Assembly: GCA_964433755.1 (NCBI GenBank)
Contig: CAYSSR010000005.1
Span: 62,001 to 126,000 of the forward strand
Direction: 5' to 3'
DNA from: JAUVXJ01 sp964433755
GTDB lineage: Bacteria > Chloroflexota > Anaerolineae > UBA7937 > B3-Chlor
Length of the DNA: 64,000 nt
Below, piece after piece: positions 50,738 to 58,912 of this stretch. Each line of letters starts with the position of its first letter. Position 1 is the first letter of the stretch. A program made the translations under genes and the position numbers. Below the pieces are notes generated by a model. That model searched no databases, was not told where the DNA came from, and saw only the letters and a program-made list of their open reading frames with translations.

Positions 50738-51724
50738 CTACGGCTCCACGATGAAATCGTTGGTGTACATCTTCTCGACGTCAGACTCCGTTTCCGTCAG
50801 ACCTGCCTGGAACATGAAGTCCTCCGACATCTCCCAGGCCGATGGATCGCAAAGGCCTAGTGTCTCGCTGTCCCAGAACTTGATGGATTCTTCGAGGACG
50901 GCCATTTGAGTGTCCCTGTTCTCGCCGCCTGCCTCCGGCACGTACTCGAGGCAGATCTCGAAGGCTTCCTCGGGAGCATCTATCGTGTCGCGTAGTCCGC
51001 GCAGCGCCGCTCGCACGAGGCTGGCAACCAATTCCGGCCGCTCCGCAATGGTCTTCTCGTTGGTGATGATGCCGTTGGAGACCAGATTCATGTAGTCGGC
51101 CACGTAGAGGATGTTCAAATCGTATCCAGCCTGGCGTAGTTGCACCGGCTCGTTGGCTCCGTAGACGACGGCGGCATCTATACGACCCTCCGTAAGGCTG
51201 GCCACTTGAGTGTAGCCGATGAACTCGATCGGTATTTCTTCCTCGTCGATGCCTGTGGCGTACAGAAGGGCTAGCCAGCCGTTGTAGCTCGCTCCCGGCG
51301 CGGGGATGCCCACAGAGTGGCCGATGAGGTCGGCTGGCTCCTCCAAAGGCAGGTCCTCGAGGGAGACGACGGCGACGGGGAACCTGTGGAAATAGGTCAT
51401 CACGTACACCACTGGGAGACCCTGACTCCGCGCGAGGATCACCTGGTCGCCGCTACCTACGGCAAACTGGAGGGCATCGGCACCGACCAGGTTGAGTAGG
51501 TCCGTCTCCATGCCGTAGTCGAACTCGATCTCCAGGTTCTCGTCGGCGAAGTAGCCCTTGTTGAGGGCCACATAGAAGGGCGTGAACTGGACGTTGGGGA
51601 TGTACCCCATAGCCAGGGTGACCTTCTCGGGTGGAGATGTGGGTGTGGGAGCGGCGCCACCACTGCTACAGCCGCTCAGGGCCAAGCCGTACAGCGCAAG
51701 CATGATCAAGACAAGCTTCTTCAA
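50738..51724 (-). CDS. ribY: Substrate-binding lipoprotein, RibY-type (NMT1/THI5-like)
   Basis: 328 residues from the TTG at 51724, behind AGGAGAG. Lipoprotein signal peptide with lipobox LSGC (Cys 19). NMT1/ThiY-like fold: LAMGYIPNVQFTPFYVALNKGYFADENLEIEF, read in part, and ALQFAVGSGDQVILARSQGLPVVYV. ThiY-type proteins bind thiamine precursors, but in Chloroflexota the RibXY branch takes up riboflavin; control by an FMN riboswitch upstream of the permease supports the flavin assignment. Located 22 bp after the permease gene. Confidence 0.82.
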   Translation of the reverse strand: MKKLVLIMLALYGLALSGCSSGGAAPTPTSPPEKVTLAMGYIPNVQFTPFYVALNKGYFADENLEIEFDYGMETDLLNLVGADALQFAVGSGDQVILARSQGLPVVYVMTYFHRFPVAVVSLEDLPLEEPADLIGHSVGIPAPGASYNGWLALLYATGIDEEEIPIEFIGYTQVASLTEGRIDAAVVYGANEPVQLRQAGYDLNILYVADYMNLVSNGIITNEKTIAERPELVASLVRAALRGLRDTIDAPEEAFEICLEYVPEAGGENRDTQMAVLEESIKFWDSETLGLCDPSAWEMSEDFMFQAGLTETESDVEKMYTNDFIVEP

Positions 51725-51746
51725 CTTCGAATACTCTCCTTTCTTC

Positions 51747-52580
51747 TTACTTGACCCGGCGCCACGACAGGAGCCGGCTCTCGAGCAGAACCACACAACC
51801 GTACAGACTCAACGCGATGACCACGAGCGCAAACAGAGCTACGAACATCATGGGGGTGTCGAAGAGGCCCCTGGAGAGGTTGACTAGGAAGCCAAGACCC
51901 TCATCCGCCGCCACGAACTCGCCGACCACCGCGCCTATGACCGACAGGGTGACGCCTATCTTGAGGCCGCCCAGCAGCACGGGGAGGGCGGCAGGGATCT
52001 CCAACATGGTGATCATCTGCCGCCGCGTAGCTCCATACGAACGCATCAGATCGACCAGGTTCTCGTCCACCGAACGGAGGCCGACGATGGTGTTGATGAG
52101 CACAGGGAAGAAGACGGTCAGCGCGCAGACGATGACCTTGGAGAGAGTGCCAAAGCCAAACCATATCACCAGCAGTGGGGCCAAAGCGACGATGGGTATA
52201 GACTGAGAGGCCACGATGTAGGGCGAGATCAGCCGCTCGATGGGCTTAGACTTGGCGAAGACGTACCCCAGCGAGGTGGCTACCGAGAGCCCGAGCGCCA
52301 GTCCGACAAGCACCTCTCTCACAGTTGCCCAGGCGTGATGGAGGAGCGTGCCGTCGGAGAGGGCTACGAGAAACTTCCGGTACACGACCATGGGTGCAGG
52401 AAGGAGGAAGGTAGGGTACGAGCCCAAGGTGACCAGGAGTTGCCACAGGCCCAGGAAGATGAGGAGGGCCGGCGGCGCCAGCAGATACGCGTGGTACCTC
52501 TCAGGGACTCTGGCCAAGGTCCTCCTCACCGCTCGAGTGCCCCTGGCGAGCACCCCGGCCGTGGCTGGCGAATCGGCCAT
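51747..52580 (-). CDS. ribX: ABC transporter permease, RibX-type
   Basis: 277 residues from the ATG at 52580. About six helices with the permease EAA-like loop SYGATRRQMITMLEIPAALP and GAVVGEFVAADEGLG. The open frame extends 33 codons further, but that stretch is the riboswitch expression platform including its terminator, so a start inside it is unlikely. First gene of the riboflavin uptake operon ribX-ribY-ATPase. Confidence 0.85.
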   Translation of the reverse strand: MADSPATAGVLARGTRAVRRTLARVPERYHAYLLAPPALLIFLGLWQLLVTLGSYPTFLLPAPMVVYRKFLVALSDGTLLHHAWATVREVLVGLALGLSVATSLGYVFAKSKPIERLISPYIVASQSIPIVALAPLLVIWFGFGTLSKVIVCALTVFFPVLINTIVGLRSVDENLVDLMRSYGATRRQMITMLEIPAALPVLLGGLKIGVTLSVIGAVVGEFVAADEGLGFLVNLSRGLFDTPMMFVALFALVVIALSLYGCVVLLESRLLSWRRVK

Positions 52581-52615
52581 CTCTCGCGATGGTTCTATGG
52601 TGTCGGTTCTCACGT

Positions 52616-52648
52616 TAAACAAAAGCCCCGAAGGTTGTGCCTTCGGGA
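52616..52648 (-). terminator. Riboswitch-controlled intrinsic terminator
   Basis: Minus strand: CCCGAAGG, 5-nt loop, CCTTCGGGG followed by CTTTTGTTT. The 3' arm ACCTTCGGGGC repeats the 5' strand of the aptamer P1 stem exactly, which gives a direct terminator/antiterminator choice. Confidence 0.85.
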
Positions 52649-52694
52649 CAGTCTCTCGCAGAAACAGGGAAAACTCCACGTTTCCCGGCCTGCT

Positions 52695-52839
52695 AACCTT
52701 CTCCCGTCCGGACTATACCGTCGGCCCTGGCTTCTCACCAGATCTGCTTTGCAGCTCGCGGGCTCGGCACCAGCCAATGGTGCCACACCGCCGATCGGGA
52801 ATTGGCCTCCAAAGGAGACCTCACCCTGCCCCGAAGGTT
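52695..52839 (-). promoter_or_regulatory. FMN riboswitch (RFN element)
   Basis: On the minus strand the conserved RFN blocks appear in order: ACCTTCGGGGCAGGGTGAGG, AATTCCCGATCGGCGGT, AGCCCGCGAGC, AGCAGATCTGGTGAGAAGCC, GCCGACGGTATAGTCCGGA and GGGAGAAGGTT. P1 pairs ACCTTC at the 5' end with GAAGGT at the 3' end. FMN binding stabilises P1; the terminator downstream then stops transcription of the ribXY transporter operon. Confidence 0.93.
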
Positions 52840-52860
52840 TTGCTTATTCGCTATTCTAAG

Positions 52861-53610
52861 CTACCAAATATGAGTATACGCAAGTTGGGCATTTTTGTCA
52901 AGTGCTGGCCCTACAGAGAACACCGGCCCGTCCTTGCACACCAACAGGCCGTTCCTCTCGCAAGAGCCGCACACGCCCATCCCGCATCTCATGTACGCCT
53001 CCTTGCTCAGTTGGCCCGGTATGCCATGCTGCTGGCAGAGGCGTTCCAGCCTATCCAGCATGCCCTCTGGTCCGCACCCGTAGAGTACGTCGAAGTCTTC
53101 TTGGGCCAGCAGTGTCTCTGCAACGTCGGTACAGACTCCACCATGTCCGGCGGAGCAGTCCTCCGTGACCAGGATAGTCTCACACCCGGCCTGGGCCAGA
53201 CGGTCTTCGAAGAACAGATCGCCCTTGGTCCCGGCGCCGATGACAGCTACCTTGCGCCGGGCCTCTGTGGCTCTGGCAGCGAGGAAGGCCAGGGGCGCGA
53301 CCCCGTAGCCCCCTCCCGCCAGAAGCATCCGGTCGCCGACGAGGTCGAAGCCGCGACCCAGAGGACCACGGAGCCACAGGTGGTCTCCGGCCTCGAGCTC
53401 GTGCAGCCGGCTGCTGAAGGGACCCACGCTGGCTACAGTCAGGGTGACGGGATCGTCGTCGACCAGACTGAAAGGCTTCTCGTCGAACCCGGGCAGCCAG
53501 ACCAAGACGAACTGTCCTGGCTCGGCCGGGAGCGTTCCCTCCAAGGTTAACAGCTTGACGGTTGGGGTGAGCTTGGCTGTGTAGACGAGTTTCAGTCGCT
53601 GTGGGAGCAT
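52861..53610 (-). CDS. pyrK: Dihydroorotate dehydrogenase B electron-transfer subunit
   Basis: 249 residues from the ATG at 53610. FAD/NAD-binding ferredoxin-reductase fold plus a C-terminal [2Fe-2S] site: FSLVDDDP (FAD), LLAGGGYGVAPLAFLA (NAD-type loop), and CGMGVCGSCERNGLLVCKDGPVF with four Cys. Transfers electrons from PyrD (type 1B) to NAD+. Its partner pyrD is 7 kb away on the same strand, separated by four rightward genes. The last about 13 codons after CKDGPVF are encoded by the riboswitch promoter region. Confidence 0.9.
   Translation of the reverse strand: MLPQRLKLVYTAKLTPTVKLLTLEGTLPAEPGQFVLVWLPGFDEKPFSLVDDDPVTLTVASVGPFSSRLHELEAGDHLWLRGPLGRGFDLVGDRMLLAGGGYGVAPLAFLAARATEARRKVAVIGAGTKGDLFFEDRLAQAGCETILVTEDCSAGHGGVCTDVAETLLAQEDFDVLYGCGPEGMLDRLERLCQQHGIPGQLSKEAYMRCGMGVCGSCERNGLLVCKDGPVFSVGPALDKNAQLAYTHIW
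52873..52901 (-). promoter_or_regulatory. Promoter of the FMN riboswitch/ribXY operon, inside pyrK
   Basis: Consensus TTGACA (52901-52896), 17-nt spacer, TATACT (52878-52873), all within the last codons of pyrK. Predicted start near 52866, 26 nt before the aptamer. Confidence 0.85.
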
Positions 53611-53656
53611 AGGCGGAGAACGAGACCTCCCATCGTGGTCTTTTCTCTCGCGGCAG

Positions 53657-53685
53657 ATTATAGGCGAGGTGACTAGCGAAAGGAA
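53657..53685 (-). promoter_or_regulatory. Possible pyrK promoter
   Basis: Weak -35 TTCCTT (53685-53680), 17-nt spacer, perfect TATAAT (53662-53657), 47 bp before pyrK. The stretch 53686-53825 up to the opposite promoter holds no recognised gene. Confidence 0.45.
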
Positions 53686-53825
53686 GAGAAACAAGCTGGT
53701 AGCGACAGCCGGTGGATTTGCTGTCGCCGCTGGAGGCGTGCACTGCTGCGTCCAGGCCCAAGTTCCGCCGCGTTGCGTGGAGTGGCTAGCCAGACTGTGT
53801 CGTGGCTTCGACACCCGGCAAACCC

Positions 53826-53854
53826 TTGTTCTAGACGCTGAAAGCCCGTATAAT
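53826..53854 (+). promoter_or_regulatory. Promoter of the PPDK-like gene
   Basis: TTGTTC (53826-53831), 17-nt spacer, perfect TATAAT (53849-53854). Leader of about 190 nt before the start codon; no small gene or known RNA motif was recognised in it. Confidence 0.65.
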
Positions 53855-54052
53855 CGACCTGAGTTCTGACCGAGTAACGACCTCGCCGTCGGCGTAGGCG
53901 ATGGTGGAGGTTCGGGGCCACGGTGTCCGGAAGAGTACGTCTGGCGCCCGGATCTTGGATCAGCGTGCACGTTCGCTGGCCTCGAACACGTTGTTCTCCG
54001 TGGTTCTCCATCTTGAGCGGTTCCGGTTGGCTCCAGGCCACTGAGGATAGAG

Positions 54053-56668
54053 ATGACTCACCGTTGGGTTGTTCCCCTCGAAGCAGGTAGCAGCGAAGAC
54101 CAGTCGCTGCTCGGCGGCAAAGGCGCTGGCCTGACGGGCATGTTGCGCCTCGGCATCCCCACGCTGCCCGGCTTCGTGATCACCAGAGAGGCATGGAGGG
54201 CGCATACCCCTGGATCGAGATCGTTGGCCCCTGATCTCTGGAAGGAGGTCAGGGAGGCCCTGGCCATACTCGAGGAACGGACTGGTAGTGTCCTTGGGTC
54301 TGTGACAGACCCTCTCGTGGTGTCGGTTCGGTCCAGCCCCACTGTCTCCATGCCGGGACAACTGAAGACAGTTCTGAACGTGGGATTGACTGGCGATGTG
54401 GTAGACGATCTCGCCGAGATGTTTGGAGATCCCACCTTGGCCCGCGATGCCTTCGGCCTGCTGGTGCTGACGTACGGGGAGGCGGTTCACGACGCCACTC
54501 TTGGGGGGAGCGGGGAAGCACGACCCTCGCTCGAGGAGCTGCTGGCCGCGTTCGAGAAGCAGACGGGGGAAGAGTTCCCTCAGGACCCCTACGTGCAGTT
54601 GGAGCGGAGCATCGCGGGTGTGTTCGATTCCTGGTTTGCAGAACGCGCGAGGGAGTACCGTGCTGCTCGGGACATCGCCGACGATGAGGGCACAGCCGTC
54701 GTCGTTCAGCAGATGGCCTTTGGCAACCTGGGCCCGGGCTCGGGGAGCGGCGTGGTGTTCACGCGGAACCCGGCGACTGGAGAGAAAGAGCTGTACGGCG
54801 AGTACCTGCCGGGCAGTCAGGGCGAACGGCTGGTGGGAGGGCACGTAACACCGGGGCGTATCTCCGTTCTGGCTGCTGAACTCCCTGCCGTCTACACCGA
54901 GCTGGAGGGCGTCTGCTCCCGACTGGAGCATCAGTACCGGGACGTGCAAGACGTGGAGTTCACCATTGAGAGGGGCACGTTGTGGATACTCCAGACCCGC
55001 ACGGCCGCGCGAACGCCGCTGGCCGCGGTGAGAGCAGCGGTGGAGATGGTCGACGAGGGGCTGATCTCGCGGCGCGAGGCGTTGCTGCGCGTGGATGCGC
55101 GCTCCATCGGACAGGTCTTCGTGCCTGTGTTTGCCCACCCGTCGCCTGAGGGCCTGCTGGCCAAGGGTATCCAATCGAGCCCGGGCGCGGCCACCGGACA
55201 GGTGGTCTTCACCGCCGAAGAGGCCAAACGGTTGGCGGGCATGGGTTCGCCCGTGATTCTGGTCAAGGAAGAGACGACTGCTGACGACGCGGCGGTGATG
55301 TCTGTGGTTGAGGGTATCCTGACGCAGCGAGGAGGCGCCACGTCTCACGCTGCGGTGGTGGCGCGCGGTCTGGGCAAGCCCTGCGTGGTGGGCTGCCAGC
55401 AGATGTCCATCGACGCGTCGGGTGAAGCTGTGGTTCTCGGGGAGAAGCGCATCGCGCAGGGACACGACGTGTCCATCGACGGGACGACAGGGAAGGTCTA
55501 CAGCGGCCGGAGGGAGGTGGTGAGTCCCCGGTTCGGCGAGATAGGAGGACTGGATACCCTCCTGAGTTGGGCCGACGAGATGGCCCAGGTGCGCGTGCAT
55601 GCGGATGTGTCCACGGCGGACGAGATCGAGACGGCCCTGGACTTGGGTATCGAGAACATCGGTCTGTGCCGGACGGAGGGGATGTACTACGACTCCGTCT
55701 ACTTGCCCCACGTCAGGGTGGCCATGCTGGGCGATTCGCCGGCGGCCCGACAGGCGGCCTTGGAAGAGCTATGCAGTCTGCACCGGGAGGGGTTCCGAGC
55801 CCTTCTCCAGTCCTGCCAGGGCCGGCGTCTGTCGGTGCGCCTGCTCAGCGCACCGCTGGACCACTTCCTGCCAGACAGGGATAGGCTCCTGACCGAACTC
55901 GCGGAGCTGAGGGCGACTCAGAACTGGAGTGAGGAGATCGGTCAGAGGGAGAAGTTGCTGGCCGCGATCGATTCGATGCGGCAGTCCCATCCGCAGTTCG
56001 GACTGCGTGGTATCCGCCTTTTCGCTGCTTTCCCGGAGCTCCTGGAAGCACAGATGGAGGCTCTGCTCCACGCTGCCGCGGACGTCCGAGTTGAGGGGTC
56101 GTCCGTCGACCTGGACATCCTGATACCCTTCGTATCCCAGGCGGGTGAGGTCACTCGGGCCCTGGAGGTTCTGGAAGACGTTGGGCACCGGGCGGCGGAA
56201 ACGGGGAAGGCGTCCATCCCTTACCGGGTGGGCGCGGTGGTCGAAACACCAAGGGCTGCTATCGTGGCGCATGATCTGGCTTCCCTGGTCGACTTCTTGT
56301 GTTTCGATACCGACAGTCTGACTGATGCTGTGATGTGTCTGTCTCGGGAAGACGGCGGAAGGCTGCTGTCTGAGTACGCGGCGGAGCGTCTCTTGGGCCG
56401 CGACCCTTTGACGACCCTCGACGTGGAAGGGGTTGGCTCATTGGTGCGGATGGCTGTGGAGCGAGCGCGCACCGGCCATCCCGGCATCGAGCTTGGTGCG
56501 TATGGGAGCCACTGTCTGGACCCGGCTACGATGTCGCTGTTCGACGAGTGTGGGGTGGACTTCGTGGCTTGCCATCTTTCCCAACTGCTTGGCGCACGGC
56601 TGATGGCAGGCCAGCAAGCTGCCGAGCGGCAGGATGCGCAGGGACCTGCCGTTCTGGGACGAGCGTGA
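54053..56668 (+). CDS. Divergent pyruvate,phosphate dikinase / PEP synthase-like enzyme
   Basis: 871 residues, the length of PPDK. ATP-grasp domain (GGKGAGLTGMLRLGIPTLPGF), phosphohistidine domain GGATSHAAVVARGLGKPCV (His about 431) and a TIM-barrel domain with LCRTEGMYYDS, VRLLSAPLDHFLPDRD and a late Cys in VACHLSQLLGARL. The metal site deviates: canonical FGTNDLTQ is FDTDSLTD and the GEHGGDP block is GSHCLDP. It may therefore use another acceptor or be a degenerate or regulatory enzyme. Stop overlaps the guanylate kinase start (TGATG). Confidence 0.85.
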   Translation: MTHRWVVPLEAGSSEDQSLLGGKGAGLTGMLRLGIPTLPGFVITREAWRAHTPGSRSLAPDLWKEVREALAILEERTGSVLGSVTDPLVVSVRSSPTVSMPGQLKTVLNVGLTGDVVDDLAEMFGDPTLARDAFGLLVLTYGEAVHDATLGGSGEARPSLEELLAAFEKQTGEEFPQDPYVQLERSIAGVFDSWFAERAREYRAARDIADDEGTAVVVQQMAFGNLGPGSGSGVVFTRNPATGEKELYGEYLPGSQGERLVGGHVTPGRISVLAAELPAVYTELEGVCSRLEHQYRDVQDVEFTIERGTLWILQTRTAARTPLAAVRAAVEMVDEGLISRREALLRVDARSIGQVFVPVFAHPSPEGLLAKGIQSSPGAATGQVVFTAEEAKRLAGMGSPVILVKEETTADDAAVMSVVEGILTQRGGATSHAAVVARGLGKPCVVGCQQMSIDASGEAVVLGEKRIAQGHDVSIDGTTGKVYSGRREVVSPRFGEIGGLDTLLSWADEMAQVRVHADVSTADEIETALDLGIENIGLCRTEGMYYDSVYLPHVRVAMLGDSPAARQAALEELCSLHREGFRALLQSCQGRRLSVRLLSAPLDHFLPDRDRLLTELAELRATQNWSEEIGQREKLLAAIDSMRQSHPQFGLRGIRLFAAFPELLEAQMEALLHAAADVRVEGSSVDLDILIPFVSQAGEVTRALEVLEDVGHRAAETGKASIPYRVGAVVETPRAAIVAHDLASLVDFLCFDTDSLTDAVMCLSREDGGRLLSEYAAERLLGRDPLTTLDVEGVGSLVRMAVERARTGHPGIELGAYGSHCLDPATMSLFDECGVDFVACHLSQLLGARLMAGQQAAERQDAQGPAVLGRA

Positions 56669-57255
56669 TGCGCAAGGGGTTGATCTTCCTGGTGGTCGCG
56701 CCATCGGGCGCAGGCAAGAGCACGATCATAGACCGTGTGATCTCCACGCTCTCCAACCTGGAGAGGATCGTCACCTACACCACTCGTGAGCGGCGTCCGG
56801 GCGAGGTGGAGGGCCTGGAGTATCACTTTGTGACCACCGAGGAGTTTGAGCGCCTGAAGGCAGATGGCGATCTAGCAGAGTGGCAGGCCTTCTACGGTCA
56901 CCAGTATGGCTCTTCGCGGAAGCGGCTGGAGCACGCCATCGCGCGGGGACTGGATCTCATCGCCGCATACGACGTGCTGGGCGCGCTGCATCTGATGGAG
57001 CGGTATCCTGACAACACCGTGACCATCTTCGTGCTGCCGCCCTCCGTGGAGGAGCTGCGTCGTCGACTCGTCGAGAGGTATGGCGAGGAGACGGAGGAGG
57101 GCAAGATCCGGTTGGAGCGCTTGAGGATGGAGATGAGCCACGCCTATGCCTTCAAGTACGTGGTCAGGAACGTACGTGTGGAGGAGGCGGCAAGCGACGT
57201 CGCTGGTATCGTACGTGCGGAACGATGCCTGACGGCCCGTCTAGCTCCGATCTGA
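56668..57255 (+). CDS. gmk: Guanylate kinase
   Basis: Phosphorylates GMP to GDP with ATP. 195 residues from the ATG at 56668. P-loop APSGAGKST (residues 11-19), TTRERRPGEVEGLEYHFVT (GMP-binding), YGSSRKRLE, and FVLPPSVEELRRRL. The usual IDVQGA motif reads YDVLGA here, a small departure in the GMP/Mg region. The one-base overlap with the PPDK-like gene implies coupling. Longer upstream frame rejected. Confidence 0.9.
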   Translation: MRKGLIFLVVAPSGAGKSTIIDRVISTLSNLERIVTYTTRERRPGEVEGLEYHFVTTEEFERLKADGDLAEWQAFYGHQYGSSRKRLEHAIARGLDLIAAYDVLGALHLMERYPDNTVTIFVLPPSVEELRRRLVERYGEETEEGKIRLERLRMEMSHAYAFKYVVRNVRVEEAASDVAGIVRAERCLTARLAPI

Positions 57256-57374
57256 ACGGTGCTCGGGCAACAGGGGAGTATGTGCGGGGTCTGGGAGACG
57301 ATTGGTGTGGTCCCAGGGGGATACACGATGGGTGCACGGACCGATGATGCGGGCAGAGAGAAGAGGGGTCAGTA

Positions 57375-58541
57375 GTGGCTGACGGTGTGTATGAGTTCGG
57401 CGTGCACATGGCCGAGGTTGCGCGACAGGTGGGGTCGGGCCCGGCGCCGGCCAAGGTGCAGAGATACGTCCGCATGCACGAGGCCGGTCTGCCCCTGGAT
57501 ATCACCGTGAGATGGTACCCTGCCACCTCAGTGGAGGCTATGGAGGCCCGGGTACGAGAACTCACCGGGCAGGGCCGCCAGGTGTGGATCTCTCAGGGCC
57601 TGCCGCCGAGCGACTCTGTGGAGGATCTGTTGGCCAGTGTGGAGCGGAAGACCGAGCTGCTCCAGGGTATCAACAGTCTGGAGGACTTCCGTCGCTCCGC
57701 GCTGCCTCGCGTACGAGGGTGGACGCAGGGGTCCTGGGCCAAGTTGTATTACGACACGCCGGTACGGGCTTTGACCGGAGGCGCCATCGGCTTTGACACC
57801 AATCGACACGACGCCGTGACGCGGTCCGACTCCCGCATGGTGCGTTTCGAGGCGGCGTCGGGCATATCGAACGTCCGAGATCTCCACCGTCAGATGTCTG
57901 CGCGAACGGTGGTGGTGGCATACTGTGAGGCAGACGTGTACGAGGGCGTCGAGTCCGCGCTCGACTCCATCGATTGCTCCGTGCAAGGAGTGGTAGTAGA
58001 TAGCGACGTGGCCGCCTACGTCCAGCGCATGGGCCCGGCTGAACCTCGCGTGGTGGTCATCGACTGCACGGAATCGTTGTCGGACGGATTGGCGGTGCTG
58101 GACGGCCTCAAGAGCTCCGAAAGCACGGCGATCCTGCCGGTGATACTGATCGTGGGGGATGGCGATGTGCACCGGTCCGATCTTCTCGGGCGGGTCGGTG
58201 CGATCATCAGCTACCCCCTGTCGCCGCCGGAGTTGAGGACGAGCGTGTTGAAGACCGGGTTTCGGCTGGTGGGCGACGCCTTTGCCCTTAGACTCAGCTA
58301 CGAGGATGGGGCTTCGCGGCGCGAGGTGGAGCGGCTCGTGAGGACGGTGATGGGCTTCGATGGGATCTACCGCCGCATGATGGCCCGCGTGGCCAATCTG
58401 GAAGCGCGACCCACCATCGCGTTCGAATTCAAGCTGGTTCCTCTGGCTCCGTACGAGTTTTTCTTCATCGACTACGAGTGGTCGGGCCCCAAGCACGAGT
58501 TGCACCGGTTCGACTGGGTCAACTCCTTGCACGTGGGCTGA
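57375..58541 (+). CDS. Unknown protein with receiver-like domain
   Basis: 388 residues, GTG start behind AGAGGGG. Residues about 175-295 have the alternating pattern of a response-regulator receiver: VVVAYCEAD..., VVVIDCTESLSDGLAVLDGL with Asp at the expected phosphorylation position, ILPVILIVGDGDV and ISYPLSPPELR. The Lys of true receivers is replaced (S-Y-P-L for K-P-F/L), and the acidic pair is altered, so phosphorylation is doubtful. The N-terminal 165 residues and C-terminal about 90 match nothing I recognise. Follows gmk by 119 bp. Confidence 0.7.
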   Translation: MADGVYEFGVHMAEVARQVGSGPAPAKVQRYVRMHEAGLPLDITVRWYPATSVEAMEARVRELTGQGRQVWISQGLPPSDSVEDLLASVERKTELLQGINSLEDFRRSALPRVRGWTQGSWAKLYYDTPVRALTGGAIGFDTNRHDAVTRSDSRMVRFEAASGISNVRDLHRQMSARTVVVAYCEADVYEGVESALDSIDCSVQGVVVDSDVAAYVQRMGPAEPRVVVIDCTESLSDGLAVLDGLKSSESTAILPVILIVGDGDVHRSDLLGRVGAIISYPLSPPELRTSVLKTGFRLVGDAFALRLSYEDGASRREVERLVRTVMGFDGIYRRMMARVANLEARPTIAFEFKLVPLAPYEFFFIDYEWSGPKHELHRFDWVNSLHVG

Positions 58542-58912
58542 GATAGCGGCCCTGCGGGGCGCTCGTCTCCGGCCTGCTCACTGGTCGGCCTGGCCCCGCC
58601 CCCCAGCAGGTTCGAGATGCCCCCGAGGACAGCCGCAGTCAACCCGGCATTGGATCTGGGTGCAAGCGGCCCTGGGATGGTGAACACGGTACGTCAACGG
58701 AAAGAGGCCGCATCGTCTTCTCCAGGCAACGGGTTGGCGTGGTAGTGGCGGGATCCCAGGAGTTGTAGGGGCATTTGCACTCCCGTGAAGAGTCAGTGAG
58801 AATGATAGTGGAGAATGATCGTTCGCTTCACCGTCGACCGGACTGGCTGTCATGGGGCCAGGGTCTGAGATGTGAGGCGTGCGCTCCTTCCAGTGAGTAG
58901 GTGATGTCCAAG
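58542..58912. other. Intergenic region before the HD-domain gene
   Basis: 371 bp without a supported gene. Contains a short direct repeat GAGAATGAT (58798 and 58812 areas). No confident promoter hexamers or hairpins were identified. Confidence 0.45.

Noticed and set aside
52581..52679. N-terminal extension of the permease to 52679
   Set aside because: These codons coincide with the riboswitch terminator and expression platform, and lack hydrophobic or conserved sequence.
52695..52839. TPP riboswitch, suspected because the binding protein is ThiY/NMT1-like
   Set aside because: The conserved blocks (AGCCCGCGAGC, GTGAGAAGCC, GGGAGAAGG) are those of the FMN element; no CTGAGA or ACCTGA TPP motifs were seen.
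53960..55711. 583-residue frame antisense to the PPDK-like gene
   Set aside because: His/Arg/Gln-rich shadow of a well-supported enzyme; no ribosome site or recognisable domain.
57528..58532. 334-residue frame antisense to the receiver-like gene
   Set aside because: Shadow frame; the plus strand shows a receiver-like pattern and a ribosome site.
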